This document shows positions 46,715-55,674 of a DNA stretch of 64,000 bases, one piece after another. Every line of letters starts with the position of its first letter. Position 1 is the stretch's first letter. This DNA is from a candidate division KSB1 bacterium (GTDB lineage: Bacteria > Zhuqueibacterota > Zhuqueibacteria > Residuimicrobiales > Krinioviventaceae). The stretch covers positions 2,480,001 through 2,544,000 of the forward strand of contig JAXHMJ010000005.1 of NCBI GenBank assembly GCA_034521575.1, in the 5' to 3' direction. The translations under genes were made by a program, and so were the position numbers. The notes beneath the pieces were generated by a model that saw nothing but the letters and a program-made list of their open reading frames with translations, had not been told where the DNA came from and made no database searches.

Positions 46715-47623
46715 ATGAAACATGTGAACAGACGTCATTTCCTGAAAGAGACTGCGGCGGCAGGGGCTGCACTTTCTCTGCTCTCGGCATCACCTGCCGT
46801 TTTTGCCCAATCCCGGTCTGATATAGTGGTTGTCAAGAATGCTTCGCCTGTAGAACTGGTCAGAACCGCTGTCGAAAAGTTAGGTGGCATGCAGAGGTTT
46901 GTGAAAAAAGGCGATCAGGTTTTGCTTAAACCCAATATCGCCTGGGACCGAAGTCCGGAGCAAGCCGCTACAACCAATCCGGAGGCTGTGGCAGAAGTTG
47001 TGAAAATGTGCCGGGAGGCCGGTGCAAAAAATGTACTGGTTTTGGATCGAACCTGTAATCAGGCGCGACGTTGCTACCGAAACAGTCAGATTGAAAAAGC
47101 GGCCAAAGAAGCGGGCGCCACAGTGCGTCACGTCATTGATGCGCGTTTCGAAAAAATGGACATTCCGCAGGGTGAATATGTGAATTCCTGGGATGTGTAT
47201 CGGGATGTAATGGATTCCGATGTGATGATCAATATGCCGATTGCCAAAACGCACGGTATTTCTACGCTGACCCTGGGAATGAAAAACCTTATGGGTGTTT
47301 TGGGCGGCAATCGCGGAGGACTACACCGTAATTTTCATGAAAAAATTGTGGATATCAATACGGCTATCGTTCCTGATTTGACCATTATAGATGCTTATCG
47401 AATTTTAACAGCGAACGGACCTTCCGGTGGGAATCTGGAAGATGTAAAATTGACAAAAACTGTCATTGCCGGTACCAATACCGTGTCTGTTGACGCCTGT
47501 GCCACAGGACTGTTTGGTCTCAAACCAACAGATATCGGATTCCTGGTCACTGCTCATGAGCGCGGTATGGGGGAAATCGATTTGAATAAACTGGCAATCG
47601 AAACTGTTGATCTTTCTGCTTAA
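46715..47623 (+). CDS. DUF362 protein with Tat signal
   Basis: A twin-arginine signal (NRRHFLKETAAAG, ends SPAVFAQ) precedes a DUF362 domain: KNASPVELVRTAVEKLGGM, KPNIAWDRSPEQAATTNPEAVAEVVKMC, PIAKTHGISTLTLGMKNLMGVLG and VDACATGLFGL. Family members often carry Fe-S clusters or are beside ferredoxins; few Cys (CREAG, RTCNQARRCYRN) are present here. The 302-residue length is normal. It is exported folded. It is followed 67 bp later by a polyferredoxin, so a redox partnership is likely (inference). Confidence 0.84.
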   Translation: MKHVNRRHFLKETAAAGAALSLLSASPAVFAQSRSDIVVVKNASPVELVRTAVEKLGGMQRFVKKGDQVLLKPNIAWDRSPEQAATTNPEAVAEVVKMCREAGAKNVLVLDRTCNQARRCYRNSQIEKAAKEAGATVRHVIDARFEKMDIPQGEYVNSWDVYRDVMDSDVMINMPIAKTHGISTLTLGMKNLMGVLGGNRGGLHRNFHEKIVDINTAIVPDLTIIDAYRILTANGPSGGNLEDVKLTKTVIAGTNTVSVDACATGLFGLKPTDIGFLVTAHERGMGEIDLNKLAIETVDLSA

Positions 47624-47628
47624 ACAGA

Positions 47629-47658
47629 CAGCCGGCGTTACAGCCGGCTGCATTTTTT
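47629..47658 (+). terminator. Terminator between DUF362 and polyferredoxin genes
   Basis: CAGCCGGC pairs with GCCGGCTG around GTTACA, followed by CATTTTTTA. Five bases after the DUF362 stop. Confidence 0.75.
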
Positions 47659-47689
47659 ATCTGCCATCTAAGCTGGGAGTGTTTTATCC

Positions 47690-49210
47690 ATGAGAACGGC
47701 CCGTAGAATTTCACAAGTTTTCTTTTTATTGTTTTTTCTCTTTTTGTTTTTTCAAGCGCGTTATCCCTATGAGACAGCTCTTTCTTCTGATTTGTTTTTA
47801 CGCGCCAGCCCTCTTGTAGCTTTTTCCACCTTTTTGGCCTCCCGATCGCTGGCTTCCAGCATGTTCATTGCATTGGGTTTGCTTTTGCTTACCATTCCTT
47901 TGGGACGTTTTTTTTGCGGATGGATCTGTCCGCTCGGTACCACCATTGATGCAACGGACAAGATGTTTAAACGGAAACATAAAAAGCCTGCCACACGTTT
48001 TCGTTCCTGGAAATTCTTTATTCTTGCATTTGTTCTGGCGGCATCCGTGTTTTCAGTTCAGCTCATCTGGTTTTTTGATCCCATTGCATTGTTTACGCGA
48101 ACGATGACAACCGTGATCTATCCGGCATTTTCTTTTGTGTTGTTTGGTCTATTCAACACCTTGTTCAGCTGGGGTGTGCTGGAAAACGCGGTTTATACAA
48201 CGTTTGATTTTGCTCAACGTACGGTTTTGCCCTTTGAACAACCCTTGTTCTACCAATCTCTGGGCGTGTTTGCGGTATTCGTGGTGATTATTGGTCTTGG
48301 TGTTGTGAGCCGCCGGTTTTGGTGCCGCAATCTGTGCCCTTTGGGCGCATTGCTGGGACTTTTTTCCAAGTGGAGACTGACGCAGCGTTATGTTTCCCAA
48401 GCCTGTACGCATTGCAGTCAGTGCCAAAAAAGCTGCCGCATGAATGCCATTGAAGATGATTACACAATCAACAATACGGTAGAGTGTATTGAATGTGCGG
48501 ATTGTGTCGCGGTTTGTCCGCCCAATGCGGTTTCTTATCGATTCGGTAAAAATCCCGGACTCAATGAGATAGATTTCAGCAAACGGCATTTTCTTCAGGC
48601 CGGCGCAGCCGGTCTTGCCGGGGTTGCGGTGGTTAAAACCGCTCAGGCTGATGTCTATAATAAAGGCAAGGCAATCCGTCCTCCCGGAGCGATTGAAGAA
48701 AACAGGTTTCTCGACAAATGTATACGCTGCGAAGAATGCGTAAAAATCTGTGCATCCACCGGCGGCTGCCTGCAGCCTGCTTTGCTGGAAACCGGCTGGG
48801 AAGGCATGTGGACACCCGTTTCTGTTCCCCGGAAGGGATACTGTGAATTTAATTGTAATATGTGTGGTCAGGTTTGTCCGACCGGAGCGATCCAGGAACT
48901 GGCCCTGGAAAAAAAGAAAACAATCAAACTGGGTCAGGCCTATTTCGACAAAAGCCGGTGTATCCCCTGGTACAGCCAGGAAGACTGTCTGGTATGCGAA
49001 GAACACTGTCCGGTTTCGGATAAGGCGATCAAGTTTGATGAACGGGATACGGTCGGCCCGGACGGAAGCCCGAGAACTGTGAAATTTCCATACCTTGAGG
49101 AAAATTTATGTATTGGCTGCGGCATCTGCGAAAACAAATGTCCGGTTGTCGGCAAACCGGGAATTTTTGTAACCGCCTCGGGCAATCAGCGAGTTCAATT
49201 TAAAGGATAA
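47690..49210 (+). CDS. Fused NapH-type/NapG-type polyferredoxin membrane protein
   Basis: The N-terminal half (about residues 1-220) has four or five membrane helices and the NapH CxxxCP motifs FFCGWICPLGTTID and WCRNLCPLGALL. Two 4Fe-4S cassettes follow (CTHCSQCQKSCRMNAI and CIECADCVAVCPPNAV). Then an internal Tat-like sequence (SKRHFLQAGAAGLAGVAVVKT, about residues 294-315) leads to a NapG/MauM-like ferredoxin half with CIRCEECVKIC, CNMCGQVCPTGAI, CLVCEEHCP and CIGCGICENKCP. Electrons would pass from quinol via the membrane part to an outside cluster domain. Fusion of the two normally separate subunits is unusual. Likely partner: DUF362 protein upstream. Confidence 0.86.
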   Translation: MRTARRISQVFFLLFFLFLFFQARYPYETALSSDLFLRASPLVAFSTFLASRSLASSMFIALGLLLLTIPLGRFFCGWICPLGTTIDATDKMFKRKHKKPATRFRSWKFFILAFVLAASVFSVQLIWFFDPIALFTRTMTTVIYPAFSFVLFGLFNTLFSWGVLENAVYTTFDFAQRTVLPFEQPLFYQSLGVFAVFVVIIGLGVVSRRFWCRNLCPLGALLGLFSKWRLTQRYVSQACTHCSQCQKSCRMNAIEDDYTINNTVECIECADCVAVCPPNAVSYRFGKNPGLNEIDFSKRHFLQAGAAGLAGVAVVKTAQADVYNKGKAIRPPGAIEENRFLDKCIRCEECVKICASTGGCLQPALLETGWEGMWTPVSVPRKGYCEFNCNMCGQVCPTGAIQELALEKKKTIKLGQAYFDKSRCIPWYSQEDCLVCEEHCPVSDKAIKFDERDTVGPDGSPRTVKFPYLEENLCIGCGICENKCPVVGKPGIFVTASGNQRVQFKG

Positions 49211-49214
49211 TCAC

Positions 49215-50948
49215 GTGTTCCCTTTCCTGTACAGGCAAATAGAAAATCTTGTTTCATTTGTCTCGCCCAAAAAGCAGGAAGAAAAGGATCAGTGTGCATT
49301 TCCGTACGCACAAAAGCCCTGGTTTTCCCAATACGCGGCCGGAGTCCCAAAGTCTATCGAGATACCGAATCTCACATTGACTGATATATTTGATCAGGCC
49401 GTCCGGTCGAATCCGCAAAACGATGCGGTTGTCTACTTTGGGCGCAGATTGACCTTTGAGCAGCTTCAGGACTATGTTCTTCGGGCGGCGTTTAGTTTTG
49501 ATGACTGGGGTGTTGTAAAACGCGATCGAATTGCCTTGATTATGCCCAACATTCCGCAATTTTTAATTTGCTACTGGGCCTTGCTCAGGCTGGGTGCGGT
49601 TGCGGTGCCTATTAATCCGTTTTTGGCGCCAGACGAGATCCGGCAGCAGCTTAAGATCAGCGGTTCCCGTATCGTGATTGTGTTCGACCGGGTGTCTTAC
49701 AAACTACAGGCTTCCTCGCTGCAAAGAGTGATCAAGGTATGTGCCGGATCCTATATGCCGTTTTTCCCCAAGACAGTATACAAGGTTCGCAAGAAATTCA
49801 TGCCCGGCGCGGCAACCGCCCGGCTGCGGGTTCCCATCAACGCCTTTCGTCGATTTCTGAAACAGCGTCGATTGGAGTATTCTACACCCGTTAATCCTGA
49901 TGATGCCGCGGTTATGCTGTTTACAGGGGGTGTAACCGGTATCCCCAAAGGGGTCATGTTGACTCATAAAAACCTGGTGGCCAATACGCTTCAATGTCAG
50001 GCCTGGGTGGCGGATATTCAAACAGCCCGGGAAAAAGTGCTGGGGGTGCTTCCGTTTTTTCACAGTTACGGATTATCCGCTTGTCTGCATCTTTCGATAT
50101 TTATCCGGAGCACCTTGCTGCTGGTTCCGAAATTCAGTACCGGTAAAATCATCGATTTGATCAACAAATATGAAATATCGATTTTCCCCGGTGTTCCTAC
50201 CATGTATTCCAATATTGTCAGACGCTTATCCCTGTCCCATGTTTCGATACATCCGGTGCGGATCAGCATCAGCGGCGGTGCTCCCCTGTCTTATGAAATC
50301 CAGAACGAATTCGAAACCCTGACGGGCGGGCGTCTTGTGGAAGGCTACGGATTGACCGAAGCGTCGCCGATCACCCATTGCAATCCCCTGGACGGTACGG
50401 CACGGCCTCAAAGTATCGGCCTGCCCTATCCCAATACAGAGGCCAGAATTACCCGGCCTGAGAGCAATACCTGTGTTCCAGTGGGTGAGGTCGGTGAACT
50501 GCAGGTTCGGGGGCCGCAAGTCATGCCGGGATACTGGAATGCCGCAAAGGAAACCGAGCATATCATGACCGCGGATGGATGGATGCGCACCGGAGATCTG
50601 GCGAAAATGGATCAGGATGGGTTTTTTTATATTGTTGATCGTCTCAAGGATGTCATCTTGTTTGGCGGTTTTAATGTATATCCGTCCGAAGTGGAGCGGG
50701 TATTAAACCAACACCCCCATATACAAGAAAGTGCAGTTGTTGGTGAACCCGACCCGGTGTATGGTGAAATCGTCAGTGCTTTTGTGATCCCGGTCCAGGG
50801 CAAAGTCACTTTGAGTCAAGTCAAACTTTTTCTTAACGATAAACTGGCGCGATATAAAATGCCGCGCAAGCTGACCTGTGTGGATCAACTCCCGAGAAAT
50901 TTTATCGGTAAAATCCTGCGTCGTCATTTAATACAGAATGAAACCTGA
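49215..50948 (+). CDS. Fatty-acyl-CoA ligase (AMP-binding)
   Basis: GTG 49215 is the start, after AAAGGATAATCAC. The ANL superfamily motifs are LFTGGVTGIPKGVMLTH (P-loop-like, residues about 235-250), GYGLTEASPITHCNP, WMRTGDLAKMDQDGFFYIVDRLKDVI and PRNFIGKILRR with the catalytic Lys. It ligates a fatty or aromatic acid to CoA via an acyl-AMP. A basic-to-neutral N-terminus and 577 residues match long-chain ligases. It follows the polyferredoxin by 4 bp and is followed by an MFS permease that begins 28 bp later. Confidence 0.92.
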   Translation: MFPFLYRQIENLVSFVSPKKQEEKDQCAFPYAQKPWFSQYAAGVPKSIEIPNLTLTDIFDQAVRSNPQNDAVVYFGRRLTFEQLQDYVLRAAFSFDDWGVVKRDRIALIMPNIPQFLICYWALLRLGAVAVPINPFLAPDEIRQQLKISGSRIVIVFDRVSYKLQASSLQRVIKVCAGSYMPFFPKTVYKVRKKFMPGAATARLRVPINAFRRFLKQRRLEYSTPVNPDDAAVMLFTGGVTGIPKGVMLTHKNLVANTLQCQAWVADIQTAREKVLGVLPFFHSYGLSACLHLSIFIRSTLLLVPKFSTGKIIDLINKYEISIFPGVPTMYSNIVRRLSLSHVSIHPVRISISGGAPLSYEIQNEFETLTGGRLVEGYGLTEASPITHCNPLDGTARPQSIGLPYPNTEARITRPESNTCVPVGEVGELQVRGPQVMPGYWNAAKETEHIMTADGWMRTGDLAKMDQDGFFYIVDRLKDVILFGGFNVYPSEVERVLNQHPHIQESAVVGEPDPVYGEIVSAFVIPVQGKVTLSQVKLFLNDKLARYKMPRKLTCVDQLPRNFIGKILRRHLIQNET

Positions 50949-50976
50949 ATCCGGATTAATAGTCAAAGGAGGTGAA

Positions 50977-51831
50977 ATGAGCAAAGATTTTAATAAAGTA
51001 CTCAAAGATGCCTTTAAGGAGCTAAGAGAAACCCTTCTGGCTTTTATCAAAGCACCAAGAGCCTTATGGGGAATCAATCTGCCCTATGTCCTGGAGGGTC
51101 TGACTTATTTTGGAATTCTCACAATTTTGGGGAAATTCTGTTCTGAAAATGTCAGCCTGAATGATCTGCACGCCGGCTGGGTGTACGGCGGTGTAACCGG
51201 AGGCATTACCTTTGCCATGCTGCTGTTCGGAGGCGTATCCGACCGTATCGGCATTCGTAAATCCCTGGCGCTTGCATTTGGCGGCATGGTTGTCGGGCGT
51301 TTATTGGTCTCACTGGCCGGAACTCTGCCGCTTGGCTCCGGAATGGGATCGCCCATGTTTCTGCTCATGTCGCTTGGACTTTTAATCATGGTTATCTCTT
51401 ACGGAACCTATCAACCGGCTGCTTATGCCGGCGTTAAACGCTACACCACCCCCAAGACCGCAGCCATGGGATACGCAGTGGTATACGCTTTAATGAATCT
51501 GGGCGCCTTTCTTTCCGGCCCGATTGCCACATTTACACGACAGGCATCGGAAACCACTTTTCCACCGAATGGATTAACGGCGATTTTCTGGGTGTTCACC
51601 GGAATCACCTTGCTTTCTCTGCTGGCTACAGCCACTATTATCACAAAGCGGGTTGATCAGAGAGCGGTTGAGCGCGTGGCCCGGGAAACCCGGGAAATCG
51701 CTAAAGATCGGGAACCGCTAAAAGACAAAGACACCAAACCGGCACAATTAAAGAAGAATCCGTCAATAACGGACCGTTCTTTCTTTATCTTACCGGGACA
51801 TTGGCCGTGCTGGTGGTTCTGCTGCGGTTGA
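50977..51831 (+). CDS. MFS-type permease, 5 prime part (frame-split)
   Basis: ATG 50977 follows AAAGGAGGTGA, a near-perfect ribosome site. Six helices are visible in the first 220 residues (VLEGLTYFGILTILGKF, GGVSDRIGIRKSLAL). After the hydrophilic loop DREPLKDKDTKPAQLKK the frame ends in a nonsense tail at 51831; the homology resumes in the next frame from about 51765 as NNGPFFLYLTGTLAVLVVLL. The missing base near 51755-51765 implies one protein of about 520 residues of the MFS/POT-like class. Substrate unknown. Confidence 0.7.
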   Translation: MSKDFNKVLKDAFKELRETLLAFIKAPRALWGINLPYVLEGLTYFGILTILGKFCSENVSLNDLHAGWVYGGVTGGITFAMLLFGGVSDRIGIRKSLALAFGGMVVGRLLVSLAGTLPLGSGMGSPMFLLMSLGLLIMVISYGTYQPAAYAGVKRYTTPKTAAMGYAVVYALMNLGAFLSGPIATFTRQASETTFPPNGLTAIFWVFTGITLLSLLATATIITKRVDQRAVERVARETREIAKDREPLKDKDTKPAQLKKNPSITDRSFFILPGHWPCWWFCCG

Positions 51832-52541
51832 ATAACGCAGCATCAAGTCTGAAAATAGCGATGATTGCTCTGTTGACAGGCGGAGTCTTGCTCTCCGGGT
51901 GGGAATTTCTGCGCAAGCGTCCCGATCATCCTTTTCGGGATGTCCGGTTTGTGTTTTTTATTTTTATTCTTATTCCGGTTCAGACGCTGTTTGCACATAA
52001 TTGGCTGACTATTCCCTATTATCTGGATCGGGCGTTTTACGGCGGCTGGGTGAGTGATTATTTTGAGGTACTGGCGAATCTCAATCCGATTATCATTTTT
52101 ATTATTACACCGATTATCGCTGGTCTGACAGCACGCGCCAATGTATACCGCATGATGATTATCGGAACCTTTGTTATGGCCGCTCCGACCTTTTTGCTCG
52201 CTATAGGTCCAAGCGCTATATTGTTTATTATTTATATTTTGATCATGTCCGTTGGCGAGGCCATGTGGCAGCCCCGGTTTCTGCAATGGGTGGCGGAAAT
52301 TGCACCGGAAGGAAAAACCGGAGCTTATATGGGGATCGGGCAGTTTCCCTGGTTTTTAACCAAACTCGTCACGTCGTTTTATTCCGGATGGTTTGTTGCA
52401 AATTATATCCCCAAACCCGGTTCCGGTCTGCCGGTGCGTTCCGGTGAAATGTGGCTGTATTATTCTCTCATTGCCATGATAACACCCTTTGCCCTGGTCC
52501 TGGCGCGAAAGTGGATGTTAAAAGCAAAGAATATGAACTGA
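51801..52541 (+). CDS. MFS-type permease, 3 prime part
   Basis: The remaining membrane helices of the transporter, including FFIFILIPVQTLFAHNWLTIPYYLD, ANLNPIIIFIITPIIAGLTAR and SVGEAMWQPRFLQWVAEIAPEGKTGAYMG, which is characteristic of POT/MFS peptide and nucleobase transporters. The homologous frame is already open about 40 bases before TTG 51801. It is most likely the second half of the previous entry. Confidence 0.7.
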   Translation: MAVLVVLLRLNNAASSLKIAMIALLTGGVLLSGWEFLRKRPDHPFRDVRFVFFIFILIPVQTLFAHNWLTIPYYLDRAFYGGWVSDYFEVLANLNPIIIFIITPIIAGLTARANVYRMMIIGTFVMAAPTFLLAIGPSAILFIIYILIMSVGEAMWQPRFLQWVAEIAPEGKTGAYMGIGQFPWFLTKLVTSFYSGWFVANYIPKPGSGLPVRSGEMWLYYSLIAMITPFALVLARKWMLKAKNMN

Positions 52542-52546
52542 ACACA

Positions 52547-52577
52547 GGGATACGCTATTGAGCGTATCCCTTTTTTC
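52547..52577 (+). terminator. Terminator between permease and CPBP gene
   Basis: GGGATACGCT pairs with AGCGTATCCC around ATTG and runs into six Ts. The hairpin overlaps the last codons of the minus-strand CPBP gene. Confidence 0.88.
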
Positions 52578-53103
52578 TTAACAGCGTGCGTGTCAGACGC
52601 ATACTTGTATACAACAAAAGAATACAAACCAGTAAAATCCCCGCATAGATATAGTTGTTTCCCACGAGTTCCTGAGTGCTTTTTAATTCATCAGGATAAA
52701 AATACCCGACCGCAAAACTGAATCCATTGGCAACAGCGTGTACCAGAACAGTTGATAATAATGATCCTGTAATATAATATAGCCATCCCATATAAAGCCC
52801 GAGACCGAAAGCGCTGATAAATTGCCAGGGGTTCAGGTGCATGACTCCGAACAGGACAGCTGACCAGATGATTGCTTTTTGAGGGGTGTATCGTTTTAAA
52901 AAACCGTCAAGAATGATTCCCCGGCACAGCATTTCTTCAAGCACAGGGGCGGCAACGACAAGCAGGAGAAAGGTGGGAACATTGTGTTTGCTCAATAGCT
53001 CTAAAAACATGTTTTCAAGAAATTCCGGCATGGGTAATAATTCAATGAGGGGATCGAGGATAAAGTAAATGCTCAGGGTTGACAAAATGATCAGCCCCGC
53101 CAC
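52555..53103 (-). CDS. CPBP intramembrane protease, 3 prime part (frame-split)
   Basis: The core carries the CPBP (CAAX/Abi) signature: PVLEEMLCRGIILDGFL with the Glu-Glu pair, GVMHLNPWQFISAFGLGLYMGWLYYITGS with His and Asn later in HAVANG. It is a membrane protease family; in bacteria it processes peptides or gives protection. The frame opens in the middle of its N-terminal helices; those lie upstream in another frame (53091-53375). Together they give about 270 residues. Confidence 0.7.
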   Translation of the reverse strand: MAGLIILSTLSIYFILDPLIELLPMPEFLENMFLELLSKHNVPTFLLLVVAAPVLEEMLCRGIILDGFLKRYTPQKAIIWSAVLFGVMHLNPWQFISAFGLGLYMGWLYYITGSLLSTVLVHAVANGFSFAVGYFYPDELKSTQELVGNNYIYAGILLVCILLLYTSMRLTRTLLRKKGYAQ

Positions 53104-53375
53104 TGCCGGAGAAAAAGAATTGAATGAGTATCTGTATCCAGGCTCTTTTCTTTTTTATGCGTCATGCCCCACCAGAGTGTGAGAAGAAACGGTAAAGTGT
53201 AAAGAATCAGGGTGGTCCATGAATGGGTCAAAAACGCAGTTCCCGCAGCTGGATTTCTCGATGAGAGCACCAGACTTGTGGCCATGGCTCCGATTGAAAT
53301 CAGAATGGTGAACAAGATGATGAATCCCAGTAGACCAAACGATTGTTTTATAGATGGATAACTTTGTGCCTGCAT
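53091..53375 (-). CDS. CPBP protease, N-terminal part
   Basis: Starts at ATG 53375 with two membrane helices (FGLLGFIILFTILISIGAMATSL and TTLILYTLPFLLTLWWG). The frame ends at 53091 in RQWRG, whereas the next frame continues SPAVAGLIILSTLS into the CPBP catalytic domain. One missing or extra base near 53095-53120 would join them. A separate small protein is less likely because it overlaps the downstream frame by 13 bases in the same operon. Confidence 0.6.
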   Translation of the reverse strand: MQAQSYPSIKQSFGLLGFIILFTILISIGAMATSLVLSSRNPAAGTAFLTHSWTTLILYTLPFLLTLWWGMTHKKEKSLDTDTHSILFLRQWRG

Positions 53376-53390
53376 GCTTTATTCCTGTGG

Positions 53391-53786
53391 TTAATGTTGT
53401 GTTCTTTCCATGAATTCTTGCGGTATTTTAGCAATTTTATGATTTTTTAGGTGGAAAAAAGCACCCTGCTGTTCGCCATGGCAGTGAACCGTTTCCCCGG
53501 TTTTAATATCAATAGTTATACTCCAGCGGATACGTGTCAAACGGGTTAAGGTTAAAATACCTTTCGGTTGATCATGAATGGTAAGGGGTTTATAATACTT
53601 GATGCACGTTTTAACCAAAACAGGGGAATACCCTTTTGCAATCATTTCTGAAAACGGCATCATGTTATCAAGAAACGCCATGCGCAGGTCTTCGAACCAC
53701 CTCAGATAGACGACATTGTTGACGATCCCCATGACATCGATATCGTATCCCTGAACCTTGAGGGGCTGCTCAATTTTTAAATCCAT
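53391..53786 (-). CDS. Acyl-CoA thioesterase, hot-dog fold (4HBT/YbgC-like)
   Basis: One hundred and thirty-one residues of the 4-hydroxybenzoyl-CoA thioesterase family: VQGYDIDVMGIVNNVVYLRWFEDLRMAFLD carries the catalytic Asp region, and the strand ILTLTRLTRIRWSITIDI completes the core. It hydrolyses acyl-CoA, substrate not known. It is 3 bp from selB and 15 bp from the CPBP gene on the same transcript. Confidence 0.87.
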   Translation of the reverse strand: MDLKIEQPLKVQGYDIDVMGIVNNVVYLRWFEDLRMAFLDNMMPFSEMIAKGYSPVLVKTCIKYYKPLTIHDQPKGILTLTRLTRIRWSITIDIKTGETVHCHGEQQGAFFHLKNHKIAKIPQEFMERTQH

Positions 53787-53789
53787 TGT

Positions 53790-55673
53790 TTACTTTTTTA
53801 GAATCCTGACATCTCCGGATCGCTCCGTAACGTCGGTTTGATCGAAATGTAATAATAACGCCAGCGCATATTTTCGGCTGCTGCCGATCATATCCCGAAA
53901 TTCACTGACCGATAAAGTGTTTTGTTTATCCAGCTTTTCCATGATATTTTTTCGCGCCGCATCGACTGCTTCACGGTGCATATAAATGCCTTGTTCGAGC
54001 TTTATAATGTGTCCGGATGTCCGGAGACTGTTCAACAGTTTACTGACGTGTTGAATGGAAAGGTTTAGCTCTTTGGCGATTATTTTTTCCGGGGGGGTGC
54101 GGTACGGATGTTGTTTAAGCAATTTGATGATCTGATCGGCCTGTTTCTGCTCTGTATCACTCAGATGAGCGCTATGACGGCTTTGTTTGAGAACCTGACC
54201 AGCGCTGATGATTTTGCCCCGGTTTTTGAGGGTCTGGATGACCGTGTTGAACAGATCAGACTGATCAGGAAAAATATTTGCCTGAATATCTGCACGTTTG
54301 ACACCCGAAAGATGCGGGTATGTCCGATGAAACGTCTTTATCCTGTCCAGGACCCGCTTTAACAATATGTCAAACGTGCTCTGATGAATGTATTGATTGT
54401 CCTTCACTTTAATAACCTTGTTTTGTTGAATCAGGCCGGACAGAGTTTGCTCAATGATGTCCGGTAAAAGTCCGGATAGACGCACCAGCGTATCAAACGT
54501 TACCGGGACTTTGTACGCGTGGATCAACAAAGAGGAAAGCATGGTTTCCGGCGCACCCGAATCCAGGCATTTGAGGTGGTCAATCAGGTTGGTTTTTTTC
54601 ATCCAAAGTCCGGCGGCAGGGTCGAGAATTTTGCCGCCGCCCAGCGTGTTCAAGGGAGAATATCGTCTTAGAATAAATCGGTCTCCCATTCGGACAGCGG
54701 TTTCTTTTTCCAACCGCAGACGCCCATAACAGGATTCTCCGCCTGTACAGCGCTGCATATTCAGGATACGGATACGTCCTATGATTTCTGCCGTACCCAG
54801 ATGAATGCGCAGGCGCTGGTTTTGCTCAAGAGCCGGTGCCCCCGGCAAAAGTGTGAGGCGGGCGTACATGTTGCTGGCCGGAACAGCCTCCCCCGGCGCT
54901 GAAGCGATATCACCCCGCCGGATGTCTTTATAGTCAATTTGAGCCAGATTCAGAGCTGTCCGATCGCCTGCTTGTGATTTTAATGGTGATTGACCATGCA
55001 CCTGTATTCCCCGAACCCGCACGCGCTGTTGCTGAGGCAACAGCTCCAGAGTGTCACCGTTGTTCACAGACCCGGAGACAACAGAGCCCGTGACCACAGT
55101 ACCATGTCCTTTGATGCTAAAGGAACGGTCCACCGGCATCCAGAAGGGACGCGGGTCGTGAGACCGGGACAGGCAACGGACGCTGTCATGAATCAGTTCA
55201 GACAGAGCTTTGATTCCCTGGCCGGTGAGCGCAGATACCGGCTGTATGGGGGATGATTCGAGAAACGAGTCCTTGATCATTTCACGAATATCATGCTCCA
55301 CAATTTTCAGACGCTTTTCATCCACAAGATCACATTTGGTCATGACAACGATCCCGGATTTGATGTCCAGCAGTCGGAGAATATCAAAATGCTCTTTGGT
55401 CTGCGGCATAATGGAATCATCGGCGGCCACGACCAGTAGCGCCATATCCACGGTTTGCGTCCCGGCTACCATGTTTTTGATAAAGCGTTCGTGCCCCGGT
55501 ACATCAATCATGGCAATTTCATCGGATAGAAAAGCAAATCCCAAATCGATAGTCAATCCTCGTTCTTTTTCCTCTGTCAAACGATCCGGATCCGTGCCGG
55601 TCAACTTTTGCACAAGCAAGGATTTGCCGTGATCAATATGGCCGGCTGTGCCGATTATGATGTGCCGCTGCAT
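53790..55673 (-). CDS. selB: Selenocysteine-specific elongation factor SelB
   Basis: The N-terminal GTPase has GTAGHIDHGKSLLVQKLTG, KERGLTIDLGFAFL, DVPGHERFIKNMVAG and TKCDL. These differ from EF-Tu and match SelB. Domains II-III follow, and the C-terminal half has winged-helix repeats typical of the SelB mRNA-binding part (LSIQHVSKLLNSLRTSGHIIKLEQG near 570). Length 627 is normal. SelB brings Sec-tRNA to UGA codons with a SECIS element. It starts 1 bp after the trehalase-like stop. SelA, SelD and tRNA-Sec are not in this window. Confidence 0.93.
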   Translation of the reverse strand: MQRHIIIGTAGHIDHGKSLLVQKLTGTDPDRLTEEKERGLTIDLGFAFLSDEIAMIDVPGHERFIKNMVAGTQTVDMALLVVAADDSIMPQTKEHFDILRLLDIKSGIVVMTKCDLVDEKRLKIVEHDIREMIKDSFLESSPIQPVSALTGQGIKALSELIHDSVRCLSRSHDPRPFWMPVDRSFSIKGHGTVVTGSVVSGSVNNGDTLELLPQQQRVRVRGIQVHGQSPLKSQAGDRTALNLAQIDYKDIRRGDIASAPGEAVPASNMYARLTLLPGAPALEQNQRLRIHLGTAEIIGRIRILNMQRCTGGESCYGRLRLEKETAVRMGDRFILRRYSPLNTLGGGKILDPAAGLWMKKTNLIDHLKCLDSGAPETMLSSLLIHAYKVPVTFDTLVRLSGLLPDIIEQTLSGLIQQNKVIKVKDNQYIHQSTFDILLKRVLDRIKTFHRTYPHLSGVKRADIQANIFPDQSDLFNTVIQTLKNRGKIISAGQVLKQSRHSAHLSDTEQKQADQIIKLLKQHPYRTPPEKIIAKELNLSIQHVSKLLNSLRTSGHIIKLEQGIYMHREAVDAARKNIMEKLDKQNTLSVSEFRDMIGSSRKYALALLLHFDQTDVTERSGDVRILKK

Positions 55674-55674
55674 A

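Noticed and set aside
48149-49006. Minus-strand 285-codon frame opposite the polyferredoxin
   Set aside because: Antisense of a Cys-rich gene; no motif of its own.
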